Shown: piece by piece, positions 49,795 through 58,779 of the stretch
Layout: each line of letters starts with the position of its first letter
Numbering within the stretch: the stretch's first letter is position 1
DNA from: Krasilnikovia cinnamomea
GTDB taxonomy: Bacteria > Actinomycetota > Actinomycetes > Mycobacteriales > Micromonosporaceae
Direction of reading: 5' to 3'
DNA: 64,000 bases
Assembly (NCBI RefSeq): GCF_004217545.1
Contig: NZ_SHKY01000001.1
Coordinates: forward strand, 6,138,001-6,202,000
Notes under the pieces: model-generated
The model's input: only the letters and a program-made list of their open reading frames with translations
Database searches by the model: none
Told to the model about the DNA's origin: nothing
Made by a program: the position numbers and the translations under genes

Positions 49795-50856
49795 ATGGAC
49801 TTCGAACTGGACGAGGCGCAGCGGGCCATCGTCCGCCTCGCCGGTGATGTGCTGGACGACAACGCGGACGCCCCGGAGCGAGCGTGGAAGGCGCTCGGGC
49901 AGGCGGGCCTGCTCACCCTCGCGGTCCCTGCCCGGCTCGGCGGCGCCGGGCTGGGCGTACTGGAAACCGCGCTGGTGCTCACCGAGATCGGACGCCGGGC
50001 GGCCGGAGTCCCCGCGCTGTCCACCCTGGCCCTCGGCGTGCTGCCGGTGACCCGGTGGGGCGGCCCGGGACAGCAACGCGACCTGCTGGACGCGGTGCGG
50101 CAGGGCAGGGGCCTCACCGCGGCGCTGGGCGAGCCGGGCGAACCGTTCCCGGACCGGCCGCGTACCACGGCCACCGCCGGCTGGACGCTCGACGGCACGG
50201 CGACCGGCGTGCTCGACGCCGAGCAGGCGTACCGGATCCTCGTCCCGGTGAGCGTGCCGGGCGGTGGGGTCGCGGTCACCGTCGTCGACCCGGCAGCCCC
50301 CGGCGTCTCGCTGCGGCGCACGCCCACGTCGGCGGGCACCCCGGAGTACACCGTCATGCTGGACGGGGTGGTCGCGGAGCCGCTCGGCGACGACACCGAC
50401 GGCCGCTGCGTCGCCGACCTGCACCGGTTCGCGGTCGCCGGTGCGTGCGCGCTCGCCGACGGGCTGCTGGCCGGGGCGCTGCGGCTGACCGCCGACCACG
50501 TCCGTACCCGGCACCAGTTCGGCCGCCCGCTCGCCGCGTTCCAGGCCGTCGCCCAGCAGATCGCCGACATCTACGTCACCGCGCGCACGCTGCGCCTGTC
50601 CGCGCTCGCCGCGCTCTGGCGGCTGGGCGCCGGCCGGCCGGCGGACGACGACCTGTGGGTGGCCGCGCACTGGCTGACCAGCGAGGCACCACCGGCCCTG
50701 CGCACCTGCCACCACCTGCACGGCGGGCTCGGCCTGGCCGCCGACTATCCACTTCACCGGTACGGCGCGCAGCTGCGCGACCTGGTCCGCCACCTCGGCG
50801 GCAGCGAGTACTGCCTGCACCGGCTGGGAGGTTGCCTTGCTCATCGACCTGACTGA
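49795..50856 (+). CDS. fadE28: Acyl-CoA dehydrogenase, FadE28-like subunit
   Basis: A 353-residue acyl-CoA dehydrogenase; ATG at 49795 with GGAGGG 7 nt upstream. It starts MDFELDEAQRAIVRLAGDVL and has the substrate/FAD core HQFGRPLAAFQAVAQQIADI but lacks the catalytic Glu of typical family members (HHLHGGLGLAADYPLHRYG follows instead). In steroid degraders FadE28/FadE29 (ChsE1/ChsE2) form an alpha2beta2 enzyme that dehydrogenates the 3-carbon side chain CoA thioester. Overlaps the FadE29-like gene by 20 nt. Named by analogy; the pair order is swapped compared with mycobacteria. Confidence 0.82.
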   Translation: MDFELDEAQRAIVRLAGDVLDDNADAPERAWKALGQAGLLTLAVPARLGGAGLGVLETALVLTEIGRRAAGVPALSTLALGVLPVTRWGGPGQQRDLLDAVRQGRGLTAALGEPGEPFPDRPRTTATAGWTLDGTATGVLDAEQAYRILVPVSVPGGGVAVTVVDPAAPGVSLRRTPTSAGTPEYTVMLDGVVAEPLGDDTDGRCVADLHRFAVAGACALADGLLAGALRLTADHVRTRHQFGRPLAAFQAVAQQIADIYVTARTLRLSALAALWRLGAGRPADDDLWVAAHWLTSEAPPALRTCHHLHGGLGLAADYPLHRYGAQLRDLVRHLGGSEYCLHRLGGCLAHRPD

Positions 50857-51985
50857 CGAGCAGCACGCGCTGCGGCAGCGGCTGCGGGCGTACCTGAGCG
50901 ATCTGATCTCGCCGCAGCAGCGGGCCGCGCTGCGGCACGAGCGGCACGGCCCGGCCCACCGCGAGGTGGTCGCGCGGCTGGGCCGCGACGGCTGGCTCGG
51001 CCTCGGCTTCCCCACCCGGTACGGCGGCGGCGGGCTCGGCCCCATGGAACAGCAGATCTTCGTGAACGAGGCGGCCCGCGCCGACGTCCCGCTGCCGTCG
51101 GTCACCCTGCAGACCGTGGCGCCGACCCTGCTCGCGCACGGCACCCCGCAACAGCGGGACTTCTTCCTCCCACGCATCCTGGCAGGCGTTCTCCACTTCG
51201 CCATCGGCTACACCGAGCCTGAGGCCGGCACGGACCTTGCCGCGCTGCGCACCCGTGCCGTGCGCGACGGCGACACGTACGTGGTCGACGGCCAGAAGAC
51301 GTTCACCACCGGCGCGCACGACGCCGACTACCTGTGGCTCGCCGCCCGGACCGACCCGGACGCCTCCCGCCACCACGGCCTGTCCATTCTCATCGTGGAC
51401 ACCCGAGACCCCGGGTACGCGTGGACCCCGATCATCACCTGCGACGGCGCGCACCACGTCAACGCGGTCTACCTCACCGGCGTGCGCGTACCGGTGTCGA
51501 TGCGGGTCGGCCCGGAGAACGGCGGCTGGCGGCTGCTGACCACCCAGCTCAACCACGAGCGGGTGATGCTGGGACCGGCCGGGCGTCTCGGCGCCCTGTA
51601 CGACCGGGTGCGGACCTGGGTGTCCGCGAACCCGCCGCTGCCGGAGCACCCCGACGTGCGCCGCACGCTCGCCCGCACCCACGCCTGCCTGCGCGTCAAC
51701 GAGCTGCTCAACTGGCAGGTGGCCGGCACCGACCCGCCCTCGGTGGCGGACGCGTCGGCGACCAAGGTCTTCGCCTCGGAACGGCTGCTGCGGCTCGGCC
51801 AGGACCTCGAGGAGCTCGTCGGCCGGTACGGCGATCCCACCGACCCCGCGACCGCCGACCTGCTGTCCTGGCTGGACCTGCAGGCCAAACGCAACCTGGT
51901 GCTGACGTTCGGCGGCGGCGTCAACGAGATCCAGCGGGAACTGATCGCGTCCGCGGGCCTGGGCCTGCCCCGCGTGCCCAGATAG
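50837..51985 (+). CDS. fadE29: Acyl-CoA dehydrogenase, FadE29-like subunit
   Basis: A 382-residue acyl-CoA dehydrogenase. TTG start with GGGAGG 6 nt upstream, overlapping FadE28-like by 20 nt. FAD-contacting motifs: YTEPEAGTDLAALRTRAV and DGDTYVVDGQKTFTTGAHDA; the segment TTQLNHERVMLGP carries the conserved Glu of the FadE29 type, and the end FGGGVNEIQRELIASAGLGL matches the family. With FadE28 it would form a heteromer acting on 3-oxo-23,24-bisnorchol (C22) CoA intermediates. Followed after 72 nt by the ChsH2-ChsH1 fusion. Confidence 0.85.
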   Translation: MLIDLTDEQHALRQRLRAYLSDLISPQQRAALRHERHGPAHREVVARLGRDGWLGLGFPTRYGGGGLGPMEQQIFVNEAARADVPLPSVTLQTVAPTLLAHGTPQQRDFFLPRILAGVLHFAIGYTEPEAGTDLAALRTRAVRDGDTYVVDGQKTFTTGAHDADYLWLAARTDPDASRHHGLSILIVDTRDPGYAWTPIITCDGAHHVNAVYLTGVRVPVSMRVGPENGGWRLLTTQLNHERVMLGPAGRLGALYDRVRTWVSANPPLPEHPDVRRTLARTHACLRVNELLNWQVAGTDPPSVADASATKVFASERLLRLGQDLEELVGRYGDPTDPATADLLSWLDLQAKRNLVLTFGGGVNEIQRELIASAGLGLPRVPR

Positions 51986-52057
51986 CAGCGGCCACAGCCG
52001 GCAGGTCAGCCGGAGCGTGCCGCGCGACCGCGCAACGGCAGGACAGGAGCGTGCCGA

Positions 52058-53407
52058 ATGGACAAGCCGAGCACGGAGGCCGCCGAGGCCGCCGCCCGGG
52101 GTACCGCGACGCCGGCGGTAGGGGGCGGCGCCACGGCGGGTGAGGCGATCACGGCGGCCGCGCGGCGTATCCGCGCGGCGGGGGAGTCACCGGCCCGACC
52201 GGCCCGGGACCCGGTCAACCTCCCGGCGATCCGCGACTGGCTGGGGGCGGTGGGCGACAGCAGTCCGGTCTACGAGCGCGACGGGCTGGCCCCGCCCGCG
52301 ATGGCGCAGGTGTGGACGATGCCGGGGCTTCGCCCGGCCGCACCGGAGGTGGCCGACCCGCTGCGGGCCATGTCGGCGGTGCTCGACGAGGCCGGGTTCA
52401 CCTCCGTGGTGGCGACGGACAGCATCCAGACGTACCTCCGGTACCTGCGCGTCGGGGAGCAGGTGTCCGTGCGCAGCCGCCTCACCGAGGTGACCGGGCC
52501 GAAACGGACCGCGCTCGGGGAGGGCTGGTTCATCACGACCGAGAGCACCTGGTGCGTGGGCGCCGAACCGGTCGCGACCATGCGGTTCCGCGTCCTGAAG
52601 TTCCAGCCCGGCACCGCACCCGCCCCGGAAGCAGGGGCGGCCGCCGCGCTGCGGCCGGTGATCAGCGCGGACACCGCGTACTTCTGGGCCGGGACCGTCG
52701 CGGGCGAGCTGCGGATCCAGCGCTGCGGCGAGTGTGGCGCGCTGCGCCACCCGCCCGGCCCGGCCTGCCCATCCTGCGGCGCCACCAGGCCCGGGTACGT
52801 GCTCGCCACCGGCACCGGCCGCGTCCACAGTTTCGTCGTGCACCGCCACCCGCCGCTACCGGGCCGCCGGCTGCCCGTCGTCGTGGCGCTCATCGACCTG
52901 GACGAGGGGGTACGCATGACCGGCGAGCTACGCGACGTGGACCCGGACGACGTACACATCGGCATGCCGGTGCGGGTCGAGTTCGTCCGCGTCGACGACG
53001 AGCTGACCCTGCCGGCGTGGCGCCCCGCCGACCGGCCCGGGAACGTCCTGCCGCCGTGGGAGCTGGAGGTGACCCCCACCGTGGTGATCAGCACCGCCCT
53101 CGCCACCCGCGACTTCCAGGACGTCCACCACGACCGCGACGCCGCCGTCCGGCGCGGCGGCCGGGACATCTTCCTCAACATCCTCGCCACCACGGGCCTG
53201 GTGCAGCGCTACGTCACCGACTGGGCCGGTCCCGGGGCGCTCGTTCGCGGCGTCGCGGTCCGCCTCGGCACACCGTGCTACGCCAACGACACACTCACCT
53301 TCACCGGGCGGGCGGCGCCGGACACCGGCGGCGAACGGGTGGTGACCGTGAGCGGCCGCACCGCGCGGGGCGAGCACGTCGCCGCCACGGTCCGGGTGAC
53401 GTCATGA
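52058..53407 (+). CDS. ChsH2-ChsH1 fusion: steroid enoyl-CoA hydratase
   Basis: A 449-residue protein joining three domains. Residues about 45-190 are a MaoC-like hydratase fold (DSIQTYLRYLRVGEQVSVRS, the ChsH2 N-terminal half). About 205-310 is a DUF35 OB fold with zinc ribbon RCGECGALRHPPGPACPSCG. About 325-449 is a second MaoC domain beginning TVVISTALATRDFQDVHHDR, the ChsH1 sequence with catalytic Asp and His. In mycobacteria ChsH1 (about 131 residues) and ChsH2 (about 311) are separate and assemble; here they are one chain. It hydrates the C17-C20 double bond made by FadE28/29, and DUF35 docks Ltp2, whose gene overlaps by ATGA. Confidence 0.87.
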   Translation: MDKPSTEAAEAAARGTATPAVGGGATAGEAITAAARRIRAAGESPARPARDPVNLPAIRDWLGAVGDSSPVYERDGLAPPAMAQVWTMPGLRPAAPEVADPLRAMSAVLDEAGFTSVVATDSIQTYLRYLRVGEQVSVRSRLTEVTGPKRTALGEGWFITTESTWCVGAEPVATMRFRVLKFQPGTAPAPEAGAAAALRPVISADTAYFWAGTVAGELRIQRCGECGALRHPPGPACPSCGATRPGYVLATGTGRVHSFVVHRHPPLPGRRLPVVVALIDLDEGVRMTGELRDVDPDDVHIGMPVRVEFVRVDDELTLPAWRPADRPGNVLPPWELEVTPTVVISTALATRDFQDVHHDRDAAVRRGGRDIFLNILATTGLVQRYVTDWAGPGALVRGVAVRLGTPCYANDTLTFTGRAAPDTGGERVVTVSGRTARGEHVAATVRVTS

Positions 53408-54579
53408 TCGCGGGGACCGCGGCCGTCGCCGGGATCGGAGCCACCGAGTTCTCCAAGAACTCCGGCCGCAGCGAACTGCGGCTCGCGGTCGAGGCGGTCC
53501 GCGCGGCGCTCGACGACGCCGGCCTGGCCCCCTCCGACGTCCAGGGCCTGGCGACGTTCACGATGGACCACACCGCCGAGGTCGCGCTGGCCCGGGAGCT
53601 GGGGATCGGCGAGCTGTCGTTCCTCAGCCGGATCGCATACGGCGGGGGAGCGGCGTGCGCGGTCGTGCAGCAGGCCGTGCTCGCCGTGGCGGCCGGGCTG
53701 GCCGAGGTGGTGGTCTGCTACCGGGCCCTCAACGAACGCTCCGGCCGCCGCTTCGGGCAGGTGACGGCCGAACTGCTGGCGCCCACCTCGGCGGGCGTCG
53801 ACGCGAGCTGGCACCATCCGATGGGGCTGGCCACCCCGGCCGCGATGGTCGCCATGGTGGCCCGGCGCTACCTGCACGACACCGGCGCCACCACCGACGA
53901 CTTCGGCCGGGTCGCGGTGGCGGCGCGCCGGCACGCCGCCACCAACCCGCACGCCTGGTTCCACGGCCGCCCGATCACCCTCGACGATCACCGTACGTCG
54001 AAACCGATCGCGGAGCCGTTGCGGCTGCTGGACTGCTGCCAGGAGAGCGACGGGGCGGTCGCGCTGGTGGTGACGTCGGCGCGCCGGGCCCGTGACCTGC
54101 GGCAGCCACCCGCGGTGGTGTGCGCGACCGCCCAGGGCAGCGGCCCCGACCAGTACGTGATGACCAGCTACTACCGCCCGCGGATGGGCGCGTTGCCGGA
54201 GATGGGTGTGGTGGCCCGCCAGCTCTGGCGGCAGTCCGGGTACACGCCGTCCGACGTGCGTACCGCGGTGCTGTACGACCACTTCACCCCGTACGTGTTG
54301 ATGCAGCTCGAGGAGCTGGGCTTCTGCGGCCGGGGGGAGGCGCGGCACCTGATCGCCGACGGCGGCATCGAACTCGGCGGGCGGCTGCCGGTCAACCCGC
54401 ACGGTGGGCAGCTCGGGGAGGCGTACATCCACGGCATGAACGGCATCGCCGAGGCGGTCCGTCAGGTGCGCGGCACCGCGGTCAACCAGGTGCCCGGGGA
54501 CGGCCCGGTGCTGGTCACGGCGGGCACCGGCGTACCGACCAGCGGGTTGATCCTCGGCCCGCCGGTCAGCGCAGGGTGA
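53404..54579 (+). CDS. ltp2: Ltp2-like thiolase-fold aldolase
   Basis: A 391-residue thiolase-fold enzyme lacking the usual catalytic Cys, typical of Ltp2. N-terminus IAGTAAVAGIGATEFSKNSG; conserved MTSYYRPRMGALPEMG and LPVNPHGGQLGEAYIHGMNG. The ATGA overlap with the ChsH2-ChsH1 fusion fits the known Ltp2-DUF35 complex. It cleaves the 17-hydroxy side chain to 17-ketosteroid plus propionyl-CoA. Ends 8 nt from the convergent kstD2 stop. Confidence 0.88.
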   Translation: MIAGTAAVAGIGATEFSKNSGRSELRLAVEAVRAALDDAGLAPSDVQGLATFTMDHTAEVALARELGIGELSFLSRIAYGGGAACAVVQQAVLAVAAGLAEVVVCYRALNERSGRRFGQVTAELLAPTSAGVDASWHHPMGLATPAAMVAMVARRYLHDTGATTDDFGRVAVAARRHAATNPHAWFHGRPITLDDHRTSKPIAEPLRLLDCCQESDGAVALVVTSARRARDLRQPPAVVCATAQGSGPDQYVMTSYYRPRMGALPEMGVVARQLWRQSGYTPSDVRTAVLYDHFTPYVLMQLEELGFCGRGEARHLIADGGIELGGRLPVNPHGGQLGEAYIHGMNGIAEAVRQVRGTAVNQVPGDGPVLVTAGTGVPTSGLILGPPVSAG

Positions 54580-54587
54580 CGGCCGCG

Positions 54588-56228
54588 TCAGCCCGTTGCG
54601 ACCCCGGCCAGGTCCAGCGCGGCGAGATGACCGAACGTCATGGCGGGGCCCAGCGTCGCGCCGGCCCCGGCGTAGCCGCGTCCCATCACCGAGGCGCTGG
54701 CGTTGCCCGCCGCGTACAGGCCGGGGATGGGTGTGCCGTCGCCGCGCAGCACCCGGGCCCGTTCGTCGGTGCGCAGCCCACCCTTGGTGCCCAGGTCGCC
54801 GGGGACCACCTGGAACGCGTAGAACGGTGGCTTGGTGACCGGGCCCAGGCACGGGTTCGGCCGGTTGCGCGGGTCGCCGTAGTAGCGGTCGTAAACGGAG
54901 TCGCCGCGCAACAGGTCGTCGTCGTGGCCGTGTGCGGCGAACGCGTTGAACCGTTCGACACTCGCCCGCAACCGTTCGGCGGCGACGCCGATCTGCCCGG
55001 CCAGCCCGTCCAGGGTGTCCGCGCGGCATGCCACCCCGGCGTCGAACCAGCGGCGCGGCAGCCGCGTGCGCGGGGCGTGCCCGGCGAACAGGTAGCGGTC
55101 CCGGTACCGCTGGTCGGTCACCAGCCAGGCCGGCACCCGCCCCGGCACGGCGAGCATGGCGTGCACGGCCTCGACGTACGGCGCCGACTCGTTGACGAAG
55201 CGCCGGCCCGCCGCGTCCACGATCAGGCAGCCGGGCAGGTTGCGTTCGGCGAGGCAGAAGTACGGCCCGCCGGTGAGCGGGAGCACCGGGCCCCACCACG
55301 CCTCGTCCATCAGATCCAGCGCGGCGCCCAGACGCCGGCCCGCCTCGATGCCGTCGCCGGTGTTGCCGGGCGCGCCGACCGTCCACGCGGCACCGACCGG
55401 CTGGTACCGGCGCCGCATCTGCTCGTTGTGCTCGAATCCGCCGCTGGCCAGCAGAACACCGTGGCGGGCGCGCAGCCGCCCGCCGGTTCCGGCGCGGATC
55501 CCGGTGACCCGGTCGCCCTCGACGAGCAGACCGGCCATGGGTGTGCCCAGCCGGACCTCGACCCCGGCCGCGCGCAGCCCGGCGCGCAGCCCGGCGGCGA
55601 GCGCCTGCCCCATGGTGAGCCGTCGCCGGTGCCGCAGCCGGGCGGCCAGCCCGCTCGCAACGAGCCGGGCCGCGGTGGCCAGCGCCCGGGGGTGGCGGAT
55701 GCCCAGCGACAGCCACCGGTAGTCCGCCGCGGTCACCGCGACGCCGTCCGGCGCGGCCCGGTACGGCGGGGCGAGGGTGCCCAGGTCCGGCCCGATCAGG
55801 CGGGCGCCGAGCGGTCGCGGCTCGACGCTGCGGCCGCCGGGCAGCCCGCCGGGTGCCTCCGGGTGGTAGTCCGGGTACCCGGGCACCCACGCGAAGTCGA
55901 GCGGCGTGTGCGCCCGGACGAACGCGAGCATGGCCGGACCGGCCGCGAGGAACGCCTCCCGGCGTGCCGCCGGGACCTCGGATCCGGCGACGTGGGCCAG
56001 GTAGGTGCGGGCGGACGCGGTGTCGTCGGTGACCCCGGCCTGCCGGAGCACGTCGTTGCCGGGCAGCCAGAGGCCGCCGCCGGAACGGGCGGTGGAGCCG
56101 CCGTACACGTCTGCCTTCTCCACCAGCACGGCGCGCAGGCCGTGGTGCGCCGCGGTGAGCGCCGCGGTCATCCCGGCGGCGCCGCTGCCGACCACGACGA
56201 TGTCGAACTCGCCATCGTCCGTCATCAC
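54588..56228 (-). CDS. kstD2: Cytoplasmic 3-ketosteroid Delta1-dehydrogenase
   Basis: A 546-residue FAD enzyme close to the exported KstD but with no signal peptide. FAD motif VVVGSGAAGMTAALTAAHHG (about residues 10-30), substrate region GYPDYHPEAPGGLPGGRS, WWGPVLPLTGGPYFC, and active-site PPFYAFQVVPGDLGTKGGLR near the end. Start: GTG at 56228 (or ATG at 56225). TATAAC lies about 7 nt upstream on the minus strand, so the message is likely leaderless and the KstR box at 56229-56242 covers the promoter. It works with KshA/KshB to open ring B inside the cell. Confidence 0.9.
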   Translation of the reverse strand: MMTDDGEFDIVVVGSGAAGMTAALTAAHHGLRAVLVEKADVYGGSTARSGGGLWLPGNDVLRQAGVTDDTASARTYLAHVAGSEVPAARREAFLAAGPAMLAFVRAHTPLDFAWVPGYPDYHPEAPGGLPGGRSVEPRPLGARLIGPDLGTLAPPYRAAPDGVAVTAADYRWLSLGIRHPRALATAARLVASGLAARLRHRRRLTMGQALAAGLRAGLRAAGVEVRLGTPMAGLLVEGDRVTGIRAGTGGRLRARHGVLLASGGFEHNEQMRRRYQPVGAAWTVGAPGNTGDGIEAGRRLGAALDLMDEAWWGPVLPLTGGPYFCLAERNLPGCLIVDAAGRRFVNESAPYVEAVHAMLAVPGRVPAWLVTDQRYRDRYLFAGHAPRTRLPRRWFDAGVACRADTLDGLAGQIGVAAERLRASVERFNAFAAHGHDDDLLRGDSVYDRYYGDPRNRPNPCLGPVTKPPFYAFQVVPGDLGTKGGLRTDERARVLRGDGTPIPGLYAAGNASASVMGRGYAGAGATLGPAMTFGHLAALDLAGVATG

Positions 56229-56242
56229 TAGAACAGGTTATA
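56229..56242. promoter_or_regulatory. KstR box between kstD2 and the flavoprotein operon
   Basis: TAGAACAGGTTATA matches TnnAACnnGTTnnA in full. It abuts the kstD2 start and overlaps its -10 on the minus strand; the plus-strand flavoprotein-hsaE-hsaG-hsaF operon starts 70 bp away. Confidence 0.78.
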
Positions 56243-56312
56243 GTTAGTGCCGTTCCGGCGCCATCGTGGTCCCGGAAACCGTTCTGCTACGTGTTGCAGA
56301 TTCGGAGGCATC

Positions 56313-57989
56313 GTGACCGAGGCGTGGGACGAGTCAGCCGACGTCGTGGTGGTGGGTTTCGGCGCGGCCGGCGCCTGCGCGGCGCTCGAGGCGGCCCCCA
56401 GCGCCCGCGTGCTCGTGCTGGACCGCTTCGCCGGCGGCGGCGCCACCGCGGTCTCGGGCGGCGTCGTCTACGCGGGCGGCGGCACCCGGCAGCAACGCGA
56501 GGCCGGCGTCGAGGACAGCACACAGGCGATGGTCGACTACCTGAGCCAGGAGGTGGGCGACGCCGTGACGCCGCAGACCCTGCGCCGCTTCTGCGCGCAG
56601 AGCGCCGACATGCTGACCTGGCTGGAGGGGCGCGGGGTGCCGTTCGACGCGCGGCTGTGCCCGTACGAGACGAGCTACCCCACGAACCGGCACTACCTGT
56701 ACTACTCCGGCAGCGAGCGCAGCTTCGCCCACGTCGCCGCGCCCGCGCCGCGCGGGCACCGGGCGTACGCTCGCGGGACCTCCGGCCGGGCGCTGTACGC
56801 CCCGCTTGCCGGGGCCGCCCGCGCGGCCGGCGCCGGCATCCTGCTCCAGACCCGCGCCCACCAGCTCATCACCGCAGCGGACGGCCGGGTGACCGGCGTC
56901 GCCTGCCGGACCCTGCGCGGCGCACCGGCCTGGGTCCGGTTCGGCCACCGCGTCCTGCACCGGTGGTCGGTCAAGCCCGGCATGTACCTTCCCGCGCTCG
57001 GTCGCGCACTGCACCGGCCCGTGGCCTGGCTGGAGCGCCGGTACTCCCGCCCGGTGCGGATCGGTGCCCGCAGCGGCGTCGTCCTCGCCGCCGGTGGGTT
57101 CGTCCTCGACGCCGAGATGCTGCGCCGCCACGCCCCCGACTGCCGGGGCACGCTGCCTCTGGGCACGGCGGGCGACGACGGCTCGGGCATCCGGATGGGC
57201 ACCGACGCCGGCGCCGCGACTTCTCACCTGGACCGGGTCAGCGTGTGGCGCTTCCTCGCCCCGCCGTCCGCGCTGCTCGGCGGGCTGCTGGTGGACCGCG
57301 ACGGGCGGCGCGTCTGCGACGAGTCCCGCTACGGCGCGGCGATCGGCGACGCTGTCCTGCGCCGCCCGCAGCGGCGGGCGTGGCTGCTCGTCGACGCGGC
57401 CGTGCTCGCCGAGGCACGCCGCCAGCTCCGCGATCAGACGCTGTGGTTCCAGCGGATCCAGGCGCGGTGGCTGCTGCACATCGACCGGGTCGGTGCGCCG
57501 ACGCTGCGGCGGGTCGCGCGGCGGGCCGGGGTGGATCCGGTGGGCCTGGCCGCCACCGTGGCGGCGTACCACGATGCGGCCGCGGCCGGCCGGCCGGATC
57601 CGGCGGGAAAGCCCGCCGGACTGGTGCGGCCGCTGACCCGGCCGCCGTACTCGTTGATCGACTTTTCGGTACGGGCGCGGCCCGCCGCGCCGGCGCCCGT
57701 GCTCACGCTCGGCGGCCTGCGGGTCGACGAGGAGACCGGGCAGGTGCTTCGCGCGGACGGTCGCGGGGTGCCGGGCCTGTACGCGGCGGGCCGCACCGCG
57801 GTCGGCATCTGCTCGCGCAGCTACGTCAGCGGTCTGTCGTTGGCCGACTGCGTCTTCTCCGGCCGGCGTGCGGGCCGCAGCGCCGCGATCGGGATCGGGC
57901 CAGCGCTGCCCGGCGCGCCGGATCCCGGCGGGTTGGATCCCAGCCCGTCAGATGCAGAGCGGGGAGGGACCCATGCTGACCGATGCTGA
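56313..57989 (+). CDS. KstD-like flavoprotein (possible 3-ketosteroid 4(5-alpha)-dehydrogenase)
   Basis: A 558-residue FAD_binding_2 family enzyme. GTG at 56313 has GGAGG 6 nt upstream. FAD motif VVVVGFGAAGACAALEAA, then GGGATAVSGGVVYAGGGTRQ, and the C-terminal GLYAAGRTAVGICSRSYVSG then LSLADCVFSGRRAGR. It differs from the two KstDs in the middle and lacks the PPFYA...GTKGG block, having PPYSLIDFSV there. In other steroid degraders such proteins include Kst4D, acting on 5-alpha-saturated steroids; I suggest that role with caution. Overlaps hsaE by 17 nt, at the head of the hsaEGF operon. Confidence 0.78.
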   Translation: MTEAWDESADVVVVGFGAAGACAALEAAPSARVLVLDRFAGGGATAVSGGVVYAGGGTRQQREAGVEDSTQAMVDYLSQEVGDAVTPQTLRRFCAQSADMLTWLEGRGVPFDARLCPYETSYPTNRHYLYYSGSERSFAHVAAPAPRGHRAYARGTSGRALYAPLAGAARAAGAGILLQTRAHQLITAADGRVTGVACRTLRGAPAWVRFGHRVLHRWSVKPGMYLPALGRALHRPVAWLERRYSRPVRIGARSGVVLAAGGFVLDAEMLRRHAPDCRGTLPLGTAGDDGSGIRMGTDAGAATSHLDRVSVWRFLAPPSALLGGLLVDRDGRRVCDESRYGAAIGDAVLRRPQRRAWLLVDAAVLAEARRQLRDQTLWFQRIQARWLLHIDRVGAPTLRRVARRAGVDPVGLAATVAAYHDAAAAGRPDPAGKPAGLVRPLTRPPYSLIDFSVRARPAAPAPVLTLGGLRVDEETGQVLRADGRGVPGLYAAGRTAVGICSRSYVSGLSLADCVFSGRRAGRSAAIGIGPALPGAPDPGGLDPSPSDAERGGTHADRC

Positions 57990-58779
57990 GCGCCGGACAC
58001 TGGCCGACCGGCTGTACGTCGCGGAGCGCGACCGTGCGCCGGTCCCACCCCTGGTGCTGCGACACCCGGACCTGAGCGCGGCCGACGCGTACGAAATCCA
58101 GCTCCACAATGTGCGCCGCCGCGGGCAGGCGGTGGTGGGCCACAAGGTCGGGCTGTCGTCGGCCGCGATGCAGCAGATGATGGGCGTCGACGAGCCGGAC
58201 TACGGTCACCTGCTGGCCGACATGCGCCTGTCCGAGACGGCACCGGCGGACGCCGCACGCTACTGCTTCCCGCGCGTCGAGATCGAGGTCGCGTTCCTGC
58301 TCGGTGCGGACCTGCCCGGCCACGGTTGCACCGAGTCCGACGTGCTGGCCGCCACCGAGGCGCTGGCCCCGGCCATCGAGCTCATCGACAGCCGCATCGT
58401 GGACTGGCGGATCAGCCTGGCCGACACGATCGCCGACAACGCCTCCTCGGCGGGCTTCGTGGTCGGCGCGGCCCGGGTGGCGCCGGACAAGCTGGACCCG
58501 CGCGCCATCGACGCGGTGCTGTACCGGGGCGACGAGCCGGTGGCCCAAGGCCGCTCCGATGCGGTACTCGGCAACCCGGCGACCGCGGTGGCGTGGCTGG
58601 CCCGTACGGTCGCCGGCTTCGGGGTGCGGCTGCGCGCGGGGCACCTGGTGCTGCCGGGCGCGTGCGCCCGGGCGGTCGACGTCCACCCGGGCGAGACGTT
58701 CCGGGCGGTGTTCACCGGCCTCGGCGAGGTCGGCCTGTCCTTCCAGCCCGCATCAGACACGGGGGAGTGCCGCCGATGA
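57973..58779 (+). CDS. hsaE: HsaE, 2-hydroxypenta/hexa-2,4-dienoate hydratase
   Basis: A 268-residue hydratase of the MhpD/fumarylacetoacetase-like fold. ATG at 57973 has GGGGAGGGA upstream, 17-nt overlap with the flavoprotein gene. Family motifs: AYEIQLHNVRRRGQAVVGHK with VGLSSAAMQQMMGVDEPDYG, FPRVEIEVAFLLG (metal-binding Glu pair), and IDSRIVDWRISLADTIADNA. It adds water to the 2-hydroxydienoate from steroid ring A/B cleavage, giving 4-hydroxy-2-oxohexanoate. ATGA overlap with hsaG. Confidence 0.92.
   Translation: MLTDAERRTLADRLYVAERDRAPVPPLVLRHPDLSAADAYEIQLHNVRRRGQAVVGHKVGLSSAAMQQMMGVDEPDYGHLLADMRLSETAPADAARYCFPRVEIEVAFLLGADLPGHGCTESDVLAATEALAPAIELIDSRIVDWRISLADTIADNASSAGFVVGAARVAPDKLDPRAIDAVLYRGDEPVAQGRSDAVLGNPATAVAWLARTVAGFGVRLRAGHLVLPGACARAVDVHPGETFRAVFTGLGEVGLSFQPASDTGECRR

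Noticed and set aside
54935..54950. GCGAACGCGTTGAA inside kstD2 as a KstR site
   Set aside because: First base mismatched and located in coding sequence.
53278..55890. 870-codon minus-strand frame across ltp2 and kstD2
   Set aside because: Composition is Ala/Arg/Pro-rich and it overlaps two well-supported genes in other frames.
56270..56290. A second KstR box GGAAACCGTTCTGC before the flavoprotein gene
   Set aside because: The AAC and GTT half-sites lack the 2-nt spacer, so it does not fit the consensus.
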